This document shows positions 5,940 through 13,755 of a stretch of 17,404 bases of DNA, piece after piece (positions within the stretch are counted from its first letter, which is position 1; each line of letters starts with the position of its first letter). The stretch spans positions 1-17,404 of the forward strand of contig RFJG01000067.1 of assembly GCA_003694965.1 (NCBI GenBank), read 5' to 3'. The notes beneath the pieces are model-generated. The model was given only the letters and a program-made list of their open reading frames with translations, did not search any database and was not told where the DNA came from. The DNA is from Methanobacteriota archaeon (GTDB lineage Archaea; Micrarchaeota; Micrarchaeia; Anstonellales; J096). A program made the translations under genes and the position numbers.

Positions 5940-8270
5940 CTACTCTAGAAGAGAGACCCTTGTCCTATCCGTCTTCTCTCTCCCCCTATCAAAGAGGAAT
6001 ATGGAGCCAAGGTCTTCATTCTTCAGCCTCTCGTCGTGCGTTACTATGAAGAACTGCCCCACTATTGATGGGAGCCTCGTCCTAACTACCTCTACAAGAG
6101 AGCTTATTGCCCTCTCGTCCAAGTTATGCGTTGGCTCATCCAGTATTAGCCAATTGAGCTTCCCAGTGAGGACAAGGCTCAGAGCCAGCCTTAGAGCTAA
6201 GGCAAAACTCGTCCTCTCCCCTCCGCTCGCTATGCTCTCAAGGGCTTTCCTCTCCGTTCCATTGAACAAGTAAAACTTATAATCATCCTCGCTCGCCTCT
6301 ATCATAACCTCTCTATAATCCGAGTATGGGTAAATGGAAGACCATAGGTTGTTTAAGGCGCTGTTCAAGCTCTGCACTATGAACTTCCTCCTCGCTCCTT
6401 GGAATTGCTCCAATAGGGCACAGACATACGACATTTTCTCTAGCAACTCTTTTGTCTTCTCAAAGCGGCGTTCTTCTCTCTCAAACCTCTCTATCTCCTC
6501 TGCAAGAGAGGAGTATGCTTTCATTATAGATGCTTTTCTCTTCTCAATTGTTGATAGGAGGGCTTCCTTTTCCTTGAGCAATGAAAGGTATGAGCTGAGT
6601 TCGCTATTAAGTTTCCTGAGGAGCTCCTTGTTGAAAGAAAGCTCCGACAGCTCCAGCTCAAGTGCTTTCTGCTCTTCTCTTGCCTTGGAGTATATGTCTG
6701 CTTCCTTAATAACTCTCTCAACAACTACTAAGTCCTTGGAGAGAGTGGAGAGGCGCTCCTCAACATCTGCTTTGTCACTCTCCTTGTCTTTCATTAATTT
6801 CTGCAATTGTGCGAACTCCTCATTCAATGAATCTATGTCTGGCAAGCTTTCTTTGAGTTTAGCAACCCTACTCCTTAGCAGGTCAGCCTTATTAAGAGCT
6901 ACGTCTCTCTTCTTGATGAATGAGTCCAACTTAGCTATATCATCAGACAGCTTATCCACCGCCTCTCTTCCCTCTTTTATGCCTTTCTTTGCGTTCTCCT
7001 TCTTTTCTTCCCAGTACTCAACAACTTTCTCTATGCCCTCTTTGCCCAAGACTGTGTTGCATGTTGGACATTTTCCCTCCCTAGCTTCCTTGATGTGCTC
7101 TATGGCTCTTTCACTCTCAGCCAAGACCGCCTTGAGAGAAGAGATGGAGGCTTTCTTTTCAAGGAGTAGCTTTTCCCTCTCCACCTTCATAGCATCTAAA
7201 TCCTTAGAAGTAAATCTCTTAATGAGCTGCTCCGTTTCTTCCAGCTCTTTTTCCATTGATTTTATGGATTCAATTTTTTGCTTACCATCGCTCAAACTCT
7301 TTATGATGGCATCTCTCTTAGACTGTAAAGAGGTTATTTCCTCTACTATGGATTTCTTCTTTGCTGCTAGTGTCTTGCTCTTCTCTCTTATGTCGTCAAG
7401 CCTCTTGAGCATTTCCTCTCTCTTTTCATAAGATGTCCTGAATGTTGCTATCTTCCCCTTGATGTTGTTGAGCTTGTCATTAAGGAGCTGCCACTTCTTC
7501 TCTTTCTCCTCCTCTTCCCTCAAATTCTTCTCTTTTACAGAGCAATCGCTCTTAATCTTGGTAATAGATGCTTTTAGCTCCTCTCCCTCCTTAGCTAGAG
7601 ATTGAAGCTCCTCCACAAATTTCTCATAGGTTTTTTTCTTCTCCTTGCTATCCCAGCCATCTAACAACATCTCCTGCTCTTTCTTCTTTGAAACGAGGAG
7701 GCCCTTAACTCTCGTGGCTTTTTTGGCAGCGTCCCTAAGCTTATCTATGCCCATCAGCCTGTCCATAACTGCTTTCCTCTCTGCCTTCTGTAATGAAAGG
7801 AATAGGTCTATGCTGTTCTGTTCAGAATAGACAGCCCTAGTAAATATGTCATAAGTCATATCTAGGATTCTCTCAATAGCAGAGGTAACCTTGGAGGTTG
7901 ATTGCTCATAGAGCTTACCATCAACATAGAGCCAAGCGTTGTTCCTGCCCTTCCCCCTTATCTCTCTTTTTATGAGGAGTTCCTTGCCATTAGCCTCTAA
8001 CAATAGCTCAACAGTCGCACAATCCTGCCCAAAGCTTATCAAATCCTCCAACTTAGAGTTCCTCGTTAATTTAGGTATCTTCCCATATAGGGCATAGCAT
8101 ATGGCATCCAAGACACTAGTCTTGCCAGAGCCCATACTTCCTATGAATATGTTGGCACCTTTGGAGAACTCTATGGTAGTGTTCTCGTGCGATGTCCAAT
8201 TATGTAGGCTTACTTTCCTTATCACACTAACCTGTTGGTGACAAAGTCTTAAATTATTAGCAGTATTCAC
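5940..8270 (-). CDS. rad50: DNA double-strand break repair ATPase Rad50
   Basis: Rad50 is the SMC-like ATPase of the Mre11-Rad50 complex that tethers and processes DNA ends. Walker A is GSMGSGKT (residues 44-51). The zinc-hook CPTC (C401/C404) sits at the apex between two long Lys/Glu/Leu-rich coiled coils. The ABC signature SGGE is at 682-685, and Walker B LILDEPTHNLDE has D711/E712. At 776 residues it is on the short side for archaeal Rad50 (about 850-900), mainly through shorter coils. GTG 8270 overlaps the Trm5 stop by 4 nt (GTGA), like the other junctions in this operon. GTG 8225 would give the canonical opening MIRKVSLHNWTSHE and has an AT-rich box about 27 nt upstream, so the first 15 residues may not be translated. 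Unusually, Mre11 is not adjacent; the gene is last in a pheS-trm5-rad50 operon. Confidence 0.95.
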   Translation of the reverse strand: MNTANNLRLCHQQVSVIRKVSLHNWTSHENTTIEFSKGANIFIGSMGSGKTSVLDAICYALYGKIPKLTRNSKLEDLISFGQDCATVELLLEANGKELLIKREIRGKGRNNAWLYVDGKLYEQSTSKVTSAIERILDMTYDIFTRAVYSEQNSIDLFLSLQKAERKAVMDRLMGIDKLRDAAKKATRVKGLLVSKKKEQEMLLDGWDSKEKKKTYEKFVEELQSLAKEGEELKASITKIKSDCSVKEKNLREEEEKEKKWQLLNDKLNNIKGKIATFRTSYEKREEMLKRLDDIREKSKTLAAKKKSIVEEITSLQSKRDAIIKSLSDGKQKIESIKSMEKELEETEQLIKRFTSKDLDAMKVEREKLLLEKKASISSLKAVLAESERAIEHIKEAREGKCPTCNTVLGKEGIEKVVEYWEEKKENAKKGIKEGREAVDKLSDDIAKLDSFIKKRDVALNKADLLRSRVAKLKESLPDIDSLNEEFAQLQKLMKDKESDKADVEERLSTLSKDLVVVERVIKEADIYSKAREEQKALELELSELSFNKELLRKLNSELSSYLSLLKEKEALLSTIEKRKASIMKAYSSLAEEIERFEREERRFEKTKELLEKMSYVCALLEQFQGARRKFIVQSLNSALNNLWSSIYPYSDYREVMIEASEDDYKFYLFNGTERKALESIASGGERTSFALALRLALSLVLTGKLNWLILDEPTHNLDERAISSLVEVVRTRLPSIVGQFFIVTHDERLKNEDLGSIFLFDRGREKTDRTRVSLLE

Positions 8271-9244
8271 AACAATTTTATGTCAACAACATACCTGCTC
8301 GTTGTTGGAGAGTAGTTACCGCACTCTCTTGTCCCCATGTGCTCCCAGCCAACATTAAGTTCATCGAGCTTCGTGGCAAGCAAAGACAGAGCCTCTTTAG
8401 GAGAGCTGGCAAATATGTATATGTGGAGTGTTGCTCCAGGCCTTGCCATATACGCAGCTACATCAAGAAAGGAAACAACATCCTTAGGCAGGGGCATAAT
8501 TATCCTGTCTGCCCAACCTTTGTATTTATCAGCTCTCTTCAATTCCTTGACGTCCATATGGAGCGCTTTTACATTGGTAAATTTGTTCAGCTCTATGTTC
8601 TTCACTGCATAAGAGTGAGCATCTTCGTTAAGCTCCACTGATATGATATTGCAGGAAGGGCACTTCTTGGCTATGACAAGGGCAAAGGGAGCGACACCTC
8701 CGAATAAAACAGCTACGTTCTCTCCTTTCCTTACTAGAGCTGCTATTCTTGCCCTCTCAGTAGAGAGTCTCGGCGAAAAGTATGTCTTAGAAACATCCAA
8801 GGAAATCCTAACCCCATTCTCCTTATAGACAGTCTCCATAGTCTCTTTGCCAAAAACGTGGAAGAACTTTCTTGTCCTAAACTGCCCTTCCATAGGGCCC
8901 GCTTTCCTTAATACTGTTTCTACAGAGGGGATGCACTTAACTATTAATGGCGCTATCTTCCTAGCTTCTTCTTCGCTTCCCTCTATTATCGCTATCGTCC
9001 CAACTATGTCCATGGCAGGAAACTTGAGGCCCCTGCACTCACTACCTGCTAACTTGTTGTGGGGGTGCTCAACAACAGACCAACTGCTCTCCATAAAATT
9101 AGCTGGCGGTTCTCTTGTGAGGGGAAAGAATATATGCTGCTTATCTTTATCAACAACGTAATCTCTATCCAATAAGGAGCTATCAACAAGGGCTCTCCTT
9201 GCCCTCTCAGCATCCCTTAATGGCACTTTTAGAGAGAGCATCAT
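8267..9244 (-). CDS. trm5: tRNA (guanine-N1)-methyltransferase, Trm5/TYW2 family
   Basis: This 325-residue protein matches archaeal Trm5, the SAM-dependent enzyme that makes m1G37 next to the anticodon and prevents frameshifting. Landmarks are a small N-terminal domain ending in FPAMDIVGTIAIIE (residues ~75-88), YFSPRLSTERARIA (155-167), a motif I-like loop FGGVAPFAL (181-189), SVELNEDAHSYAVKNIELNK (E204), ADRIIMPLPK (246-254) and a C-terminal YSPTTSRYVVDIKL. Family motif I is usually DxFAGVGPF; here the Asp is Val and one Gly is Ala. IIMPLPK favours Trm5 over the wybutosine enzyme TYW2. The ATG overlaps the pheS stop (ATGA) and has GGTGG at 9252-9248; ATG 9241 directly after it is an equally good start. 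Downstream it overlaps rad50 by 4 nt. Confidence 0.88.
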   Translation of the reverse strand: MMLSLKVPLRDAERARRALVDSSLLDRDYVVDKDKQHIFFPLTREPPANFMESSWSVVEHPHNKLAGSECRGLKFPAMDIVGTIAIIEGSEEEARKIAPLIVKCIPSVETVLRKAGPMEGQFRTRKFFHVFGKETMETVYKENGVRISLDVSKTYFSPRLSTERARIAALVRKGENVAVLFGGVAPFALVIAKKCPSCNIISVELNEDAHSYAVKNIELNKFTNVKALHMDVKELKRADKYKGWADRIIMPLPKDVVSFLDVAAYMARPGATLHIYIFASSPKEALSLLATKLDELNVGWEHMGTRECGNYSPTTSRYVVDIKLL

Positions 9245-10626
9245 ATTCCACCAGACTTAGACAAGAAGGAATTCTTGTTGGTGTAGATGTCCCTTATGTC
9301 CTCAAGACCGAGGAGTATCATTATGGGTCTCTCCAAACTCAACCCCCAAGCCAAGACAGGGTAGTCTGCTCCAAGGGGCTCAACAACTTCCTTCCTGAAT
9401 ATGCCGGCTCCCCCCAGCTCAACCCACTCCTGCTTTGGTTCAAACCACACCTCTATCTCAAGGCTAGGCTCAGTGTATGGGAAATAACTCGGCCTAACTC
9501 GGACATCCTTGAAGCCGATCCTCTTATAGAACTCCTTTATTGTTCCGACGAGATTAACGAAAGAAGCATCCTTGTGTGCTATTATGCCCTCAACTTGATT
9601 GAATTCAGCAAGATGTTTATAATCAACAGCTTCATTCCTGAAAACCCGGCCTATTGCGAAGAACTTGCCGCTCTTGTTCTTGGACAATGTCCTTGCAGAG
9701 AGTGCTGTTGTATGAGTCCTCAGAACAGCCTTTATGGCCTCATCAAACCTCCACCTGTATTTCCAACCACTCTCGTGTGCTTCCTTAACTCTCTCCACAA
9801 GCCCCTCATCTATCTTTTCCCTTGAGTTGAAAGGCAAGTAGAAAGTGTCTGCCAACTCCCTAGATGGATGGTCTTGCGGCTGGTAGAGGGCATCGAAATT
9901 CCAGAAAGATGTCTCAACATAATTACCGCTCATCTCCCTGAAACCCATTGCCAAGAAGACCTCCTTTATCCTTAATAGTATCTTATTTAGAGGGTGCTCC
10001 AACCCGCTCATAGCTGGCTCTATGTCCTTTTCCTTGACAACAAATTTCCTAAAAGTCCTGCCTTTCCAAGAACCGCTCTCCAACATCTCCCTAGTTAGCA
10101 CTTCTATTGAATCACTATCTACATCATAGGCCTTACCCTTGTCAGTTATCCTTGCCGTTATTGTTGTGGACCTCTCCTCTCTTATATAGCCCCTCTTAAT
10201 AAGCTCTTTCTTAGATTTCTCAAAATCGCCGCTAACAAGAGCTTTCTTGAGGCTGTAATCATCTATGTTGCCCGTTATCTTGAATACTCCATTATCTATG
10301 GTTGCTATGCCCTCGCTCTTTAGCTTACCGGCGAATATCTTGACATCGTTGGGAATGTCGGACATTGGCTTTGCATCATACTGGAGTAGGTCCTCTTCGG
10401 GGAGGTGCTCCTTTGCGCGCTCCCCCTCTTCTGTCAAAATAGATCTTTCCTCTTTCTTTGTGTCCATATCTACAAGGCCCTTCTCACTTAAGAAATAGAT
10501 GCTCCTCCTAACGCCATCTAAGTTAAGCCCCGTCTTTTTGACTAGCTCCTCATCAGTTGCAGCTCCCAGCTCTTTTAGAGCTTCCAACACAGTAATCTCA
10601 TTCTTTGTTAGTTCCAAGTTTCTCAC
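9241..10626 (-). CDS. pheS: Phenylalanyl-tRNA synthetase alpha subunit
   Basis: PheS is the catalytic chain of the alpha2-beta2 enzyme that charges tRNA-Phe. The 461 residues comprise an archaeal/eukaryotic-type N-terminus with helix-turn-helix modules (residues ~1-75 and ~90-190) and a class II aminoacyl-tRNA synthetase core. Seen in order are HPLNK (~207), QPQDHPSRELADTFY (~247-261), LRTHTTALSARTL, motif 2 GRVFRNEAVDYKHLAEFNQVEG (~322-345), ELGGAGIFRKEVVEPLG and motif 3 GLSLERP (~430). It is somewhat shorter than typical archaeal PheS (about 490-510). The GTG start overlaps the upstream gene's stop as GTGA. PheT is not in the window, so the subunits are encoded apart here. Its placement in front of trm5 joins two tRNA functions in one operon. 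Confidence 0.97.
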   Translation of the reverse strand: MRNLELTKNEITVLEALKELGAATDEELVKKTGLNLDGVRRSIYFLSEKGLVDMDTKKEERSILTEEGERAKEHLPEEDLLQYDAKPMSDIPNDVKIFAGKLKSEGIATIDNGVFKITGNIDDYSLKKALVSGDFEKSKKELIKRGYIREERSTTITARITDKGKAYDVDSDSIEVLTREMLESGSWKGRTFRKFVVKEKDIEPAMSGLEHPLNKILLRIKEVFLAMGFREMSGNYVETSFWNFDALYQPQDHPSRELADTFYLPFNSREKIDEGLVERVKEAHESGWKYRWRFDEAIKAVLRTHTTALSARTLSKNKSGKFFAIGRVFRNEAVDYKHLAEFNQVEGIIAHKDASFVNLVGTIKEFYKRIGFKDVRVRPSYFPYTEPSLEIEVWFEPKQEWVELGGAGIFRKEVVEPLGADYPVLAWGLSLERPIMILLGLEDIRDIYTNKNSFLSKSGGI

Positions 10627-11501
10627 CTTTTCTTTTCCTTCCTCTCTCTCCTTTTCTTCTTTGCCCCTCCTTTGAGCTTAGATATTAGGTAGAGGTAGGA
10701 TGCCACCAACAGGGTCAGGAGGACTGCATAGACTTTGCCTTCGGAACTCTCCATAACATTCCCAAATGTAGAGAGGAGAGACTCAAAATAGTTGGATATC
10801 TCATCCGCTATGCTCTCCTCAACAACAACCTCTAGCCTCATCCCTACAAGTATCTGATTCCTCCAATAAACCTGCTCCATCTTAGCAGGCAGGGACAGTT
10901 CCTTGACATTCTTGGGAACTGGGTTTATATCGGTTATGGAAGAGCCTTGTGGAAAATTCATTATGAGTGCAACATTGTCCCCTAAGATAAGATTGCCGGC
11001 ATTCGTTCTCTTATAAGAGAGTAGTTTGGGGTTAAGCTTGTACTTGACAACCCTTGGTTTGACAACTTCCTTTAGGAAGAGGGAGGAGTTGGCCTCTCCT
11101 GTATTTAGCACATCATATGTTATGAGTATCTTGGCAGTGAACTCATTGAAAAAATCCGTCCTAACTGGCTGCGGACTTATGCGCAAGTTTTCTATGTTGG
11201 CTTTGGACGGGTCTATGTGGAGCCTTATGTCTGGATTGTTGAGAGCCTTGACCCAATTCTGTAGGGTGTTGCTCTCAGCAGCCTTATTGTAATCAACGAC
11301 ATCGAGCTCATTGTCCATCTTAATGGTTACTCTCTCAACAACATGGGCATTGCCGTTATTGGCAAGCGTTATCTCTGTTGCTATGCTCTCAACTGAAAGA
11401 GTGGCGAAGATGCTCGATGTCAAAAGCATTGAGAATAAAAGTATTGCCAATGGCCTTAATCCATTTTTTGTTGTCATTAGGTTCATCAATGTGAACACCA
11501 T
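10623..11501 (-). CDS. Secreted, C-terminally membrane-anchored protein of unknown function
   Basis: I do not recognise the family of this 292-residue protein. The N-terminus looks like a Sec signal: short basic region, then a hydrophobic core PLAILLFSMLLTSSIFA (about residues 17-33) with a plausible cleavage after IFA. The middle is a beta-rich extracellular domain (ITLANNGNAHVVERVTIKM and similar), superficially like archaeal surface-layer or cell-envelope proteins. Near the C-terminus, VYAVLLTLLVASYLYLI forms a single membrane helix followed by a strongly basic tail (KKKRRERKEKKR), i.e. outside-facing body, cytosolic tail. It is the first gene of the operon with pheS, trm5 and rad50. ATG 11501 lies 25 nt after a TATA box and has no Shine-Dalgarno, so it is probably leaderless; ATG 11486 is an alternative. 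Confidence 0.85.
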   Translation of the reverse strand: MVFTLMNLMTTKNGLRPLAILLFSMLLTSSIFATLSVESIATEITLANNGNAHVVERVTIKMDNELDVVDYNKAAESNTLQNWVKALNNPDIRLHIDPSKANIENLRISPQPVRTDFFNEFTAKILITYDVLNTGEANSSLFLKEVVKPRVVKYKLNPKLLSYKRTNAGNLILGDNVALIMNFPQGSSITDINPVPKNVKELSLPAKMEQVYWRNQILVGMRLEVVVEESIADEISNYFESLLSTFGNVMESSEGKVYAVLLTLLVASYLYLISKLKGGAKKKRRERKEKKR

Positions 11502-11520
11502 ATAGGATATTACCCTTATG

Positions 11521-11530
11521 TATTTTTAAC
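11521..11530 (-). promoter_or_regulatory. TATA box of the 11501-5940 operon
   Basis: The minus strand reads GTTAAAAATA, preceded by purine-rich AGGAAAG, a possible BRE. It is centred about 25 nt upstream of ATG 11501, consistent with leaderless transcription of the membrane protein-pheS-trm5-rad50 operon. All three internal junctions are 4-nt overlaps, so this may be the main promoter for the set. Confidence 0.55.
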
Positions 11531-11592
11531 CTTTCCTAAAAGCTAAATCCAGATAATTAAGCGAGCAATGTTGCCATATGCTTTAGGGAACG

Positions 11593-12066
11593 CTACTCCT
11601 CCTTGAAATAGCTCAACGAACCATCTTCCTTTTGGAGATTATATGCCTCTATGAATATGATGTCTGAAATCCTGTTAAGTGCCTTTATTATGTCCTTGTT
11701 GACGGATGCCCTCACAGCTTCTCTCTCTGCCCTCCTAGCAACAGTTCTCGCTATATGTAAGTAGGATGCCCTTCCTGTTGGTTTTATGAAAGAAGTAAGG
11801 GATATATCCCTTTGCGAGAGTTCCTCCAGCCTCGCTAAAAGAGTTTGTTGTAAGCCAACCTTCTTATGCAATGAGGAGAGTATCGTGTATGTTATATCTT
11901 GGAGTTCATCAAAAATAGGCTTGTTGTGTATGTCCTTACATAGACCAAGCCATGATATCAGCTCATCTAATGCTCCCACAAATGCTATTATGGCACTGTC
12001 TTTGGAAACAACATCGCCAGCTATTGTTGTTTTCCCTCCATCTCCTTTTCCAGTACTTACCCTCAT
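11593..12066 (-). CDS. ATP:cob(I)alamin adenosyltransferase, PduO/MMAB family
   Basis: The enzyme transfers adenosyl from ATP to cob(I)alamin, making coenzyme B12. The N-terminal nucleotide loop is STGKGDGGKTTIAG (family: TxTGDxGxTxLxxG), followed by FVGALDELISWLG (family: xGxxDELNxxIG). Near the C-terminus are VARRAEREAV and LNRISDIIF, the family's RRAER and NRLSD signatures. At 157 residues it is slightly short. ATG 12066 is preferred because it places the nucleotide loop at the usual distance from the N-terminus and has GAGGT (12076-12072) 5 nt upstream; GTG 12078 overlapping the preceding stop as GTGA is the alternative. The gene follows the MIP18-type gene in an apparent operon. No B12-dependent enzyme is in the window; a class II ribonucleotide reductase elsewhere would be a likely client. 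Confidence 0.87.
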   Translation of the reverse strand: MRVSTGKGDGGKTTIAGDVVSKDSAIIAFVGALDELISWLGLCKDIHNKPIFDELQDITYTILSSLHKKVGLQQTLLARLEELSQRDISLTSFIKPTGRASYLHIARTVARRAEREAVRASVNKDIIKALNRISDIIFIEAYNLQKEDGSLSYFKEE

Positions 12067-12074
12067 AAAATACC

Positions 12075-12422
12075 TCACAAAGCCCCTAGCATAGTCTTTG
12101 CCTCTTCGCTCATCATATCAGCGCTCCAAGGCGGATCCCACACAAGCTCCACATGTATCTCATCCAACTCTTCTATTTTCTCCAACTTTTCCTGGACATC
12201 CATGAGTATCTGCCCAGCAAATGGACATGTAGGAGTTGTCATAGTTATCCTTATGTTGGCCTTCTTAGTAGCAATATCGATGTCAACACCATATATGAGG
12301 CCGAGGTTGACTATGTCAACGCCGAACTCAGGATCTTTGACGCTTGAAAGAGCCTCCATAATAGCTTTCCTTATGGCTTCTTCTCCTTTAGCTTCCTCTC
12401 CCATAACAGCATATTGTATCAT
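12075..12422 (-). CDS. MIP18/DUF59 (SufT-like) iron-sulfur cluster assembly protein
   Basis: This 115-residue protein is a single DUF59 domain. Members help insert Fe-S clusters into target proteins. The signatures are VKDPEFGVDIVNLGLIYGVDID (residues ~28-49), MTTPTCPFAGQIL with the conserved functional cysteine C66, and the C-terminal VWDPPWSADMMSEEAKTMLG. Length and motif order are normal. ATG 12422 is used; ATG 12404 (MGEEAKG) is possible. There is no convincing Shine-Dalgarno, and an AT-rich block CATATAAC overlapping the end of the TPR gene lies about 34 nt upstream. It overlaps or abuts the adenosyltransferase downstream, which suggests cotranscription of two metal-cofactor genes. Confidence 0.92.
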   Translation of the reverse strand: MIQYAVMGEEAKGEEAIRKAIMEALSSVKDPEFGVDIVNLGLIYGVDIDIATKKANIRITMTTPTCPFAGQILMDVQEKLEKIEELDEIHVELVWDPPWSADMMSEEAKTMLGAL

Positions 12423-12454
12423 TTCCTTAAAATACCTTATGGAAACTTACTATG

Positions 12455-13594
12455 TTATATGGATAATATCAAGTCATTCTTAACGGCATTCGGCAATGGC
12501 AAATCAGAGATTAGGAGTTTCATTGTTGATTGCGCCTCTGAAGGAAGGTAGAATAGCATTGCTTTTTTATGCAGCTTGTATGTCGCTCTTTTAAGAGCTC
12601 TCATTATAGCCCTTTTAAGTTCCCTCTTATATAACGGCTTTCCCTCACCCAATACTTGTAAGTTAGAGGAAAGCTCCTTGTCTGGAATTGCTGCAAGGAA
12701 CTTCTTTATGTTGGTTCTAATCTCCTTGGCAGAGATGCTCCCATCGTCCAAGCCTTTCAATAATGTGGACAAGGACCTCATAGCTCTTTCCATTTTAATG
12801 AGCGTATAGGGAAGTTGCTTCACCCTCTTTCCCTTAAGTGAACCGAACTTTGACAAGAAATCCTGTATTACTGCCCTCGTAAATACGGGAACTTTCTTGA
12901 GGGATTTCTCCGTTATGCCAAGCTTATTGAACTCCTCCAATAGCGGTTTTACTCCTCTCCTCCTTAGGAGGAATAATATGATGGCGACATATTTTACTAG
13001 AGGAGATAGCTCCATCTTCATAACCTTGTCATAGATGGATGAGAGTTCCATAGCAAGAGCTTCCTCAAATGGAGCGTTGTTGTCCTTCTCTAGCTTCTTC
13101 TCAAAATCCGTACCCCTTAAGTAGGTGTAAATGAAATTATAGAAATCAAGGAGCATAGGGTCTTCTATGTAATTGTAGGCTTGTTTTAAGGAGCTAGCTT
13201 CCTTCTCTTTTAGGAATACAAACGACTCTATTGTCCTCACGAGAGCATCCTCCTCAAATGATGACTCTTTTTTTATGTTTTCCAGTTCCTTCCCAGCTTT
13301 GTCCAACTCCCCCAATGAAGAGTAAGTTAGTGTTAAGAAATAGCTTGCCTTGTAAGAGTAGATGGATGCCTTCGGCACTTGCTCCAAAAAAGATGCTGCC
13401 TTGTTAAGATAATCCTTAGAGCTGTTCTTTTTGCCTATCTTATAGTAGGCTATGCCAGCATACAGAAGGATATCCGGCTCTATGTTGGCAGATAACGCTG
13501 ATTCGTAGTATTCGGCAGCCTCCTCATAATAATCATTAACATAGAGGACATTTCCGGCTGCCTTGAGGACACTCGTATTTATGTTGCTACTCAC
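12455..13594 (-). CDS. TPR-like helical repeat protein
   Basis: The reading frame stays open up to 13744, but GTG 13594 is the likely start: it begins just before the first repeat and has a TATA box 28 nt upstream. The extension is low-complexity and reads through the divergent promoter. The 379-residue protein begins with tetratricopeptide-like helical hairpins: AAGNVLYVNDYYEEAAEYYESAL (residues ~12-35), LLYAGIAYYKIGKKNSSKDYLNKA (~43-66) and SYFLTLTYSSLGELDKAGKELENI (~82-105). The remainder is helical and basic, with a short hydrophobic stretch KYVAIILFLLRRR around 205-220. Such repeats mediate protein-protein contacts. I recognise no catalytic domain and no specific orthologue. It is divergent from a winged-helix regulator whose operator-like dyads lie in the shared intergenic region, so it may be a regulatory target. 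Confidence 0.78.
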   Translation of the reverse strand: MSSNINTSVLKAAGNVLYVNDYYEEAAEYYESALSANIEPDILLYAGIAYYKIGKKNSSKDYLNKAASFLEQVPKASIYSYKASYFLTLTYSSLGELDKAGKELENIKKESSFEEDALVRTIESFVFLKEKEASSLKQAYNYIEDPMLLDFYNFIYTYLRGTDFEKKLEKDNNAPFEEALAMELSSIYDKVMKMELSPLVKYVAIILFLLRRRGVKPLLEEFNKLGITEKSLKKVPVFTRAVIQDFLSKFGSLKGKRVKQLPYTLIKMERAMRSLSTLLKGLDDGSISAKEIRTNIKKFLAAIPDKELSSNLQVLGEGKPLYKRELKRAIMRALKRATYKLHKKAMLFYLPSEAQSTMKLLISDLPLPNAVKNDLILSI

Positions 13595-13616
13595 GAAAAA
13601 TAGAATGTTGGAGTTG

Positions 13617-13628
13617 TTTAAAAATAAA
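13617..13628 (-). promoter_or_regulatory. TATA box of the TPR-like gene
   Basis: The minus strand reads TTTATTTTTAAA, centred about 28 nt upstream of GTG 13594. There is no Shine-Dalgarno before that codon, so a leaderless mRNA is likely. The element supports choosing 13594 over the longer open frame. Confidence 0.55.
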
Positions 13629-13701
13629 GTGGTTGGATGGCCTACTAGGTAATGGGCAGTGGGAGGCAGTAAAGGGCATAGAAGACAGTAAAAAAGGTTA
13701 A

Positions 13702-13740
13702 GCTGGCACCAGCAACAGTATAAAGCAATATAAATATTGC
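13702..13740 (+). promoter_or_regulatory. Two perfect dyads overlapping the promoter of the winged-helix gene
   Basis: Dyad 1 is GCTGG-CA-CCAGC (13702-13713). Dyad 2 is GCAATAT-AA-ATATTGC (13725-13740), a perfect 7-bp inverted repeat with a 2-nt centre. Dyad 2 contains the TATA box (TATAAATA, about 24 nt before ATG 13756), so a protein bound there would block TBP. Centres are 25 nt apart. The adjacent winged-helix gene suggests autoregulation, which is inference. Confidence 0.6.
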
Positions 13741-13755
13741 CCATAATAACTCCTT

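Noticed and set aside
6334..7431. 365-codon plus-strand open frame, serine-rich
   Set aside because: It is the antisense of the Rad50 coiled coils, with the same compositional artefact and no recognisable motifs.
8640..8670. CPSC in Trm5 as a zinc site
   Set aside because: It is a single CxxC in the Rossmann core with no second pair of ligands; it only resembles the Rad50 hook CPTC by chance.
9199..9825. 208-codon plus-strand frame opposite pheS
   Set aside because: The minus strand carries conserved PheS catalytic motifs across the same bases; the plus frame shows no domain or start signals.
13595..13744. Cys-rich hydrophobic N-terminal extension of the TPR gene (possible signal peptide)
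   Set aside because: It reads across the divergent promoter and a TATA box placed 28 nt before GTG 13594; the composition is not protein-like and the TPR begins right after 13594.
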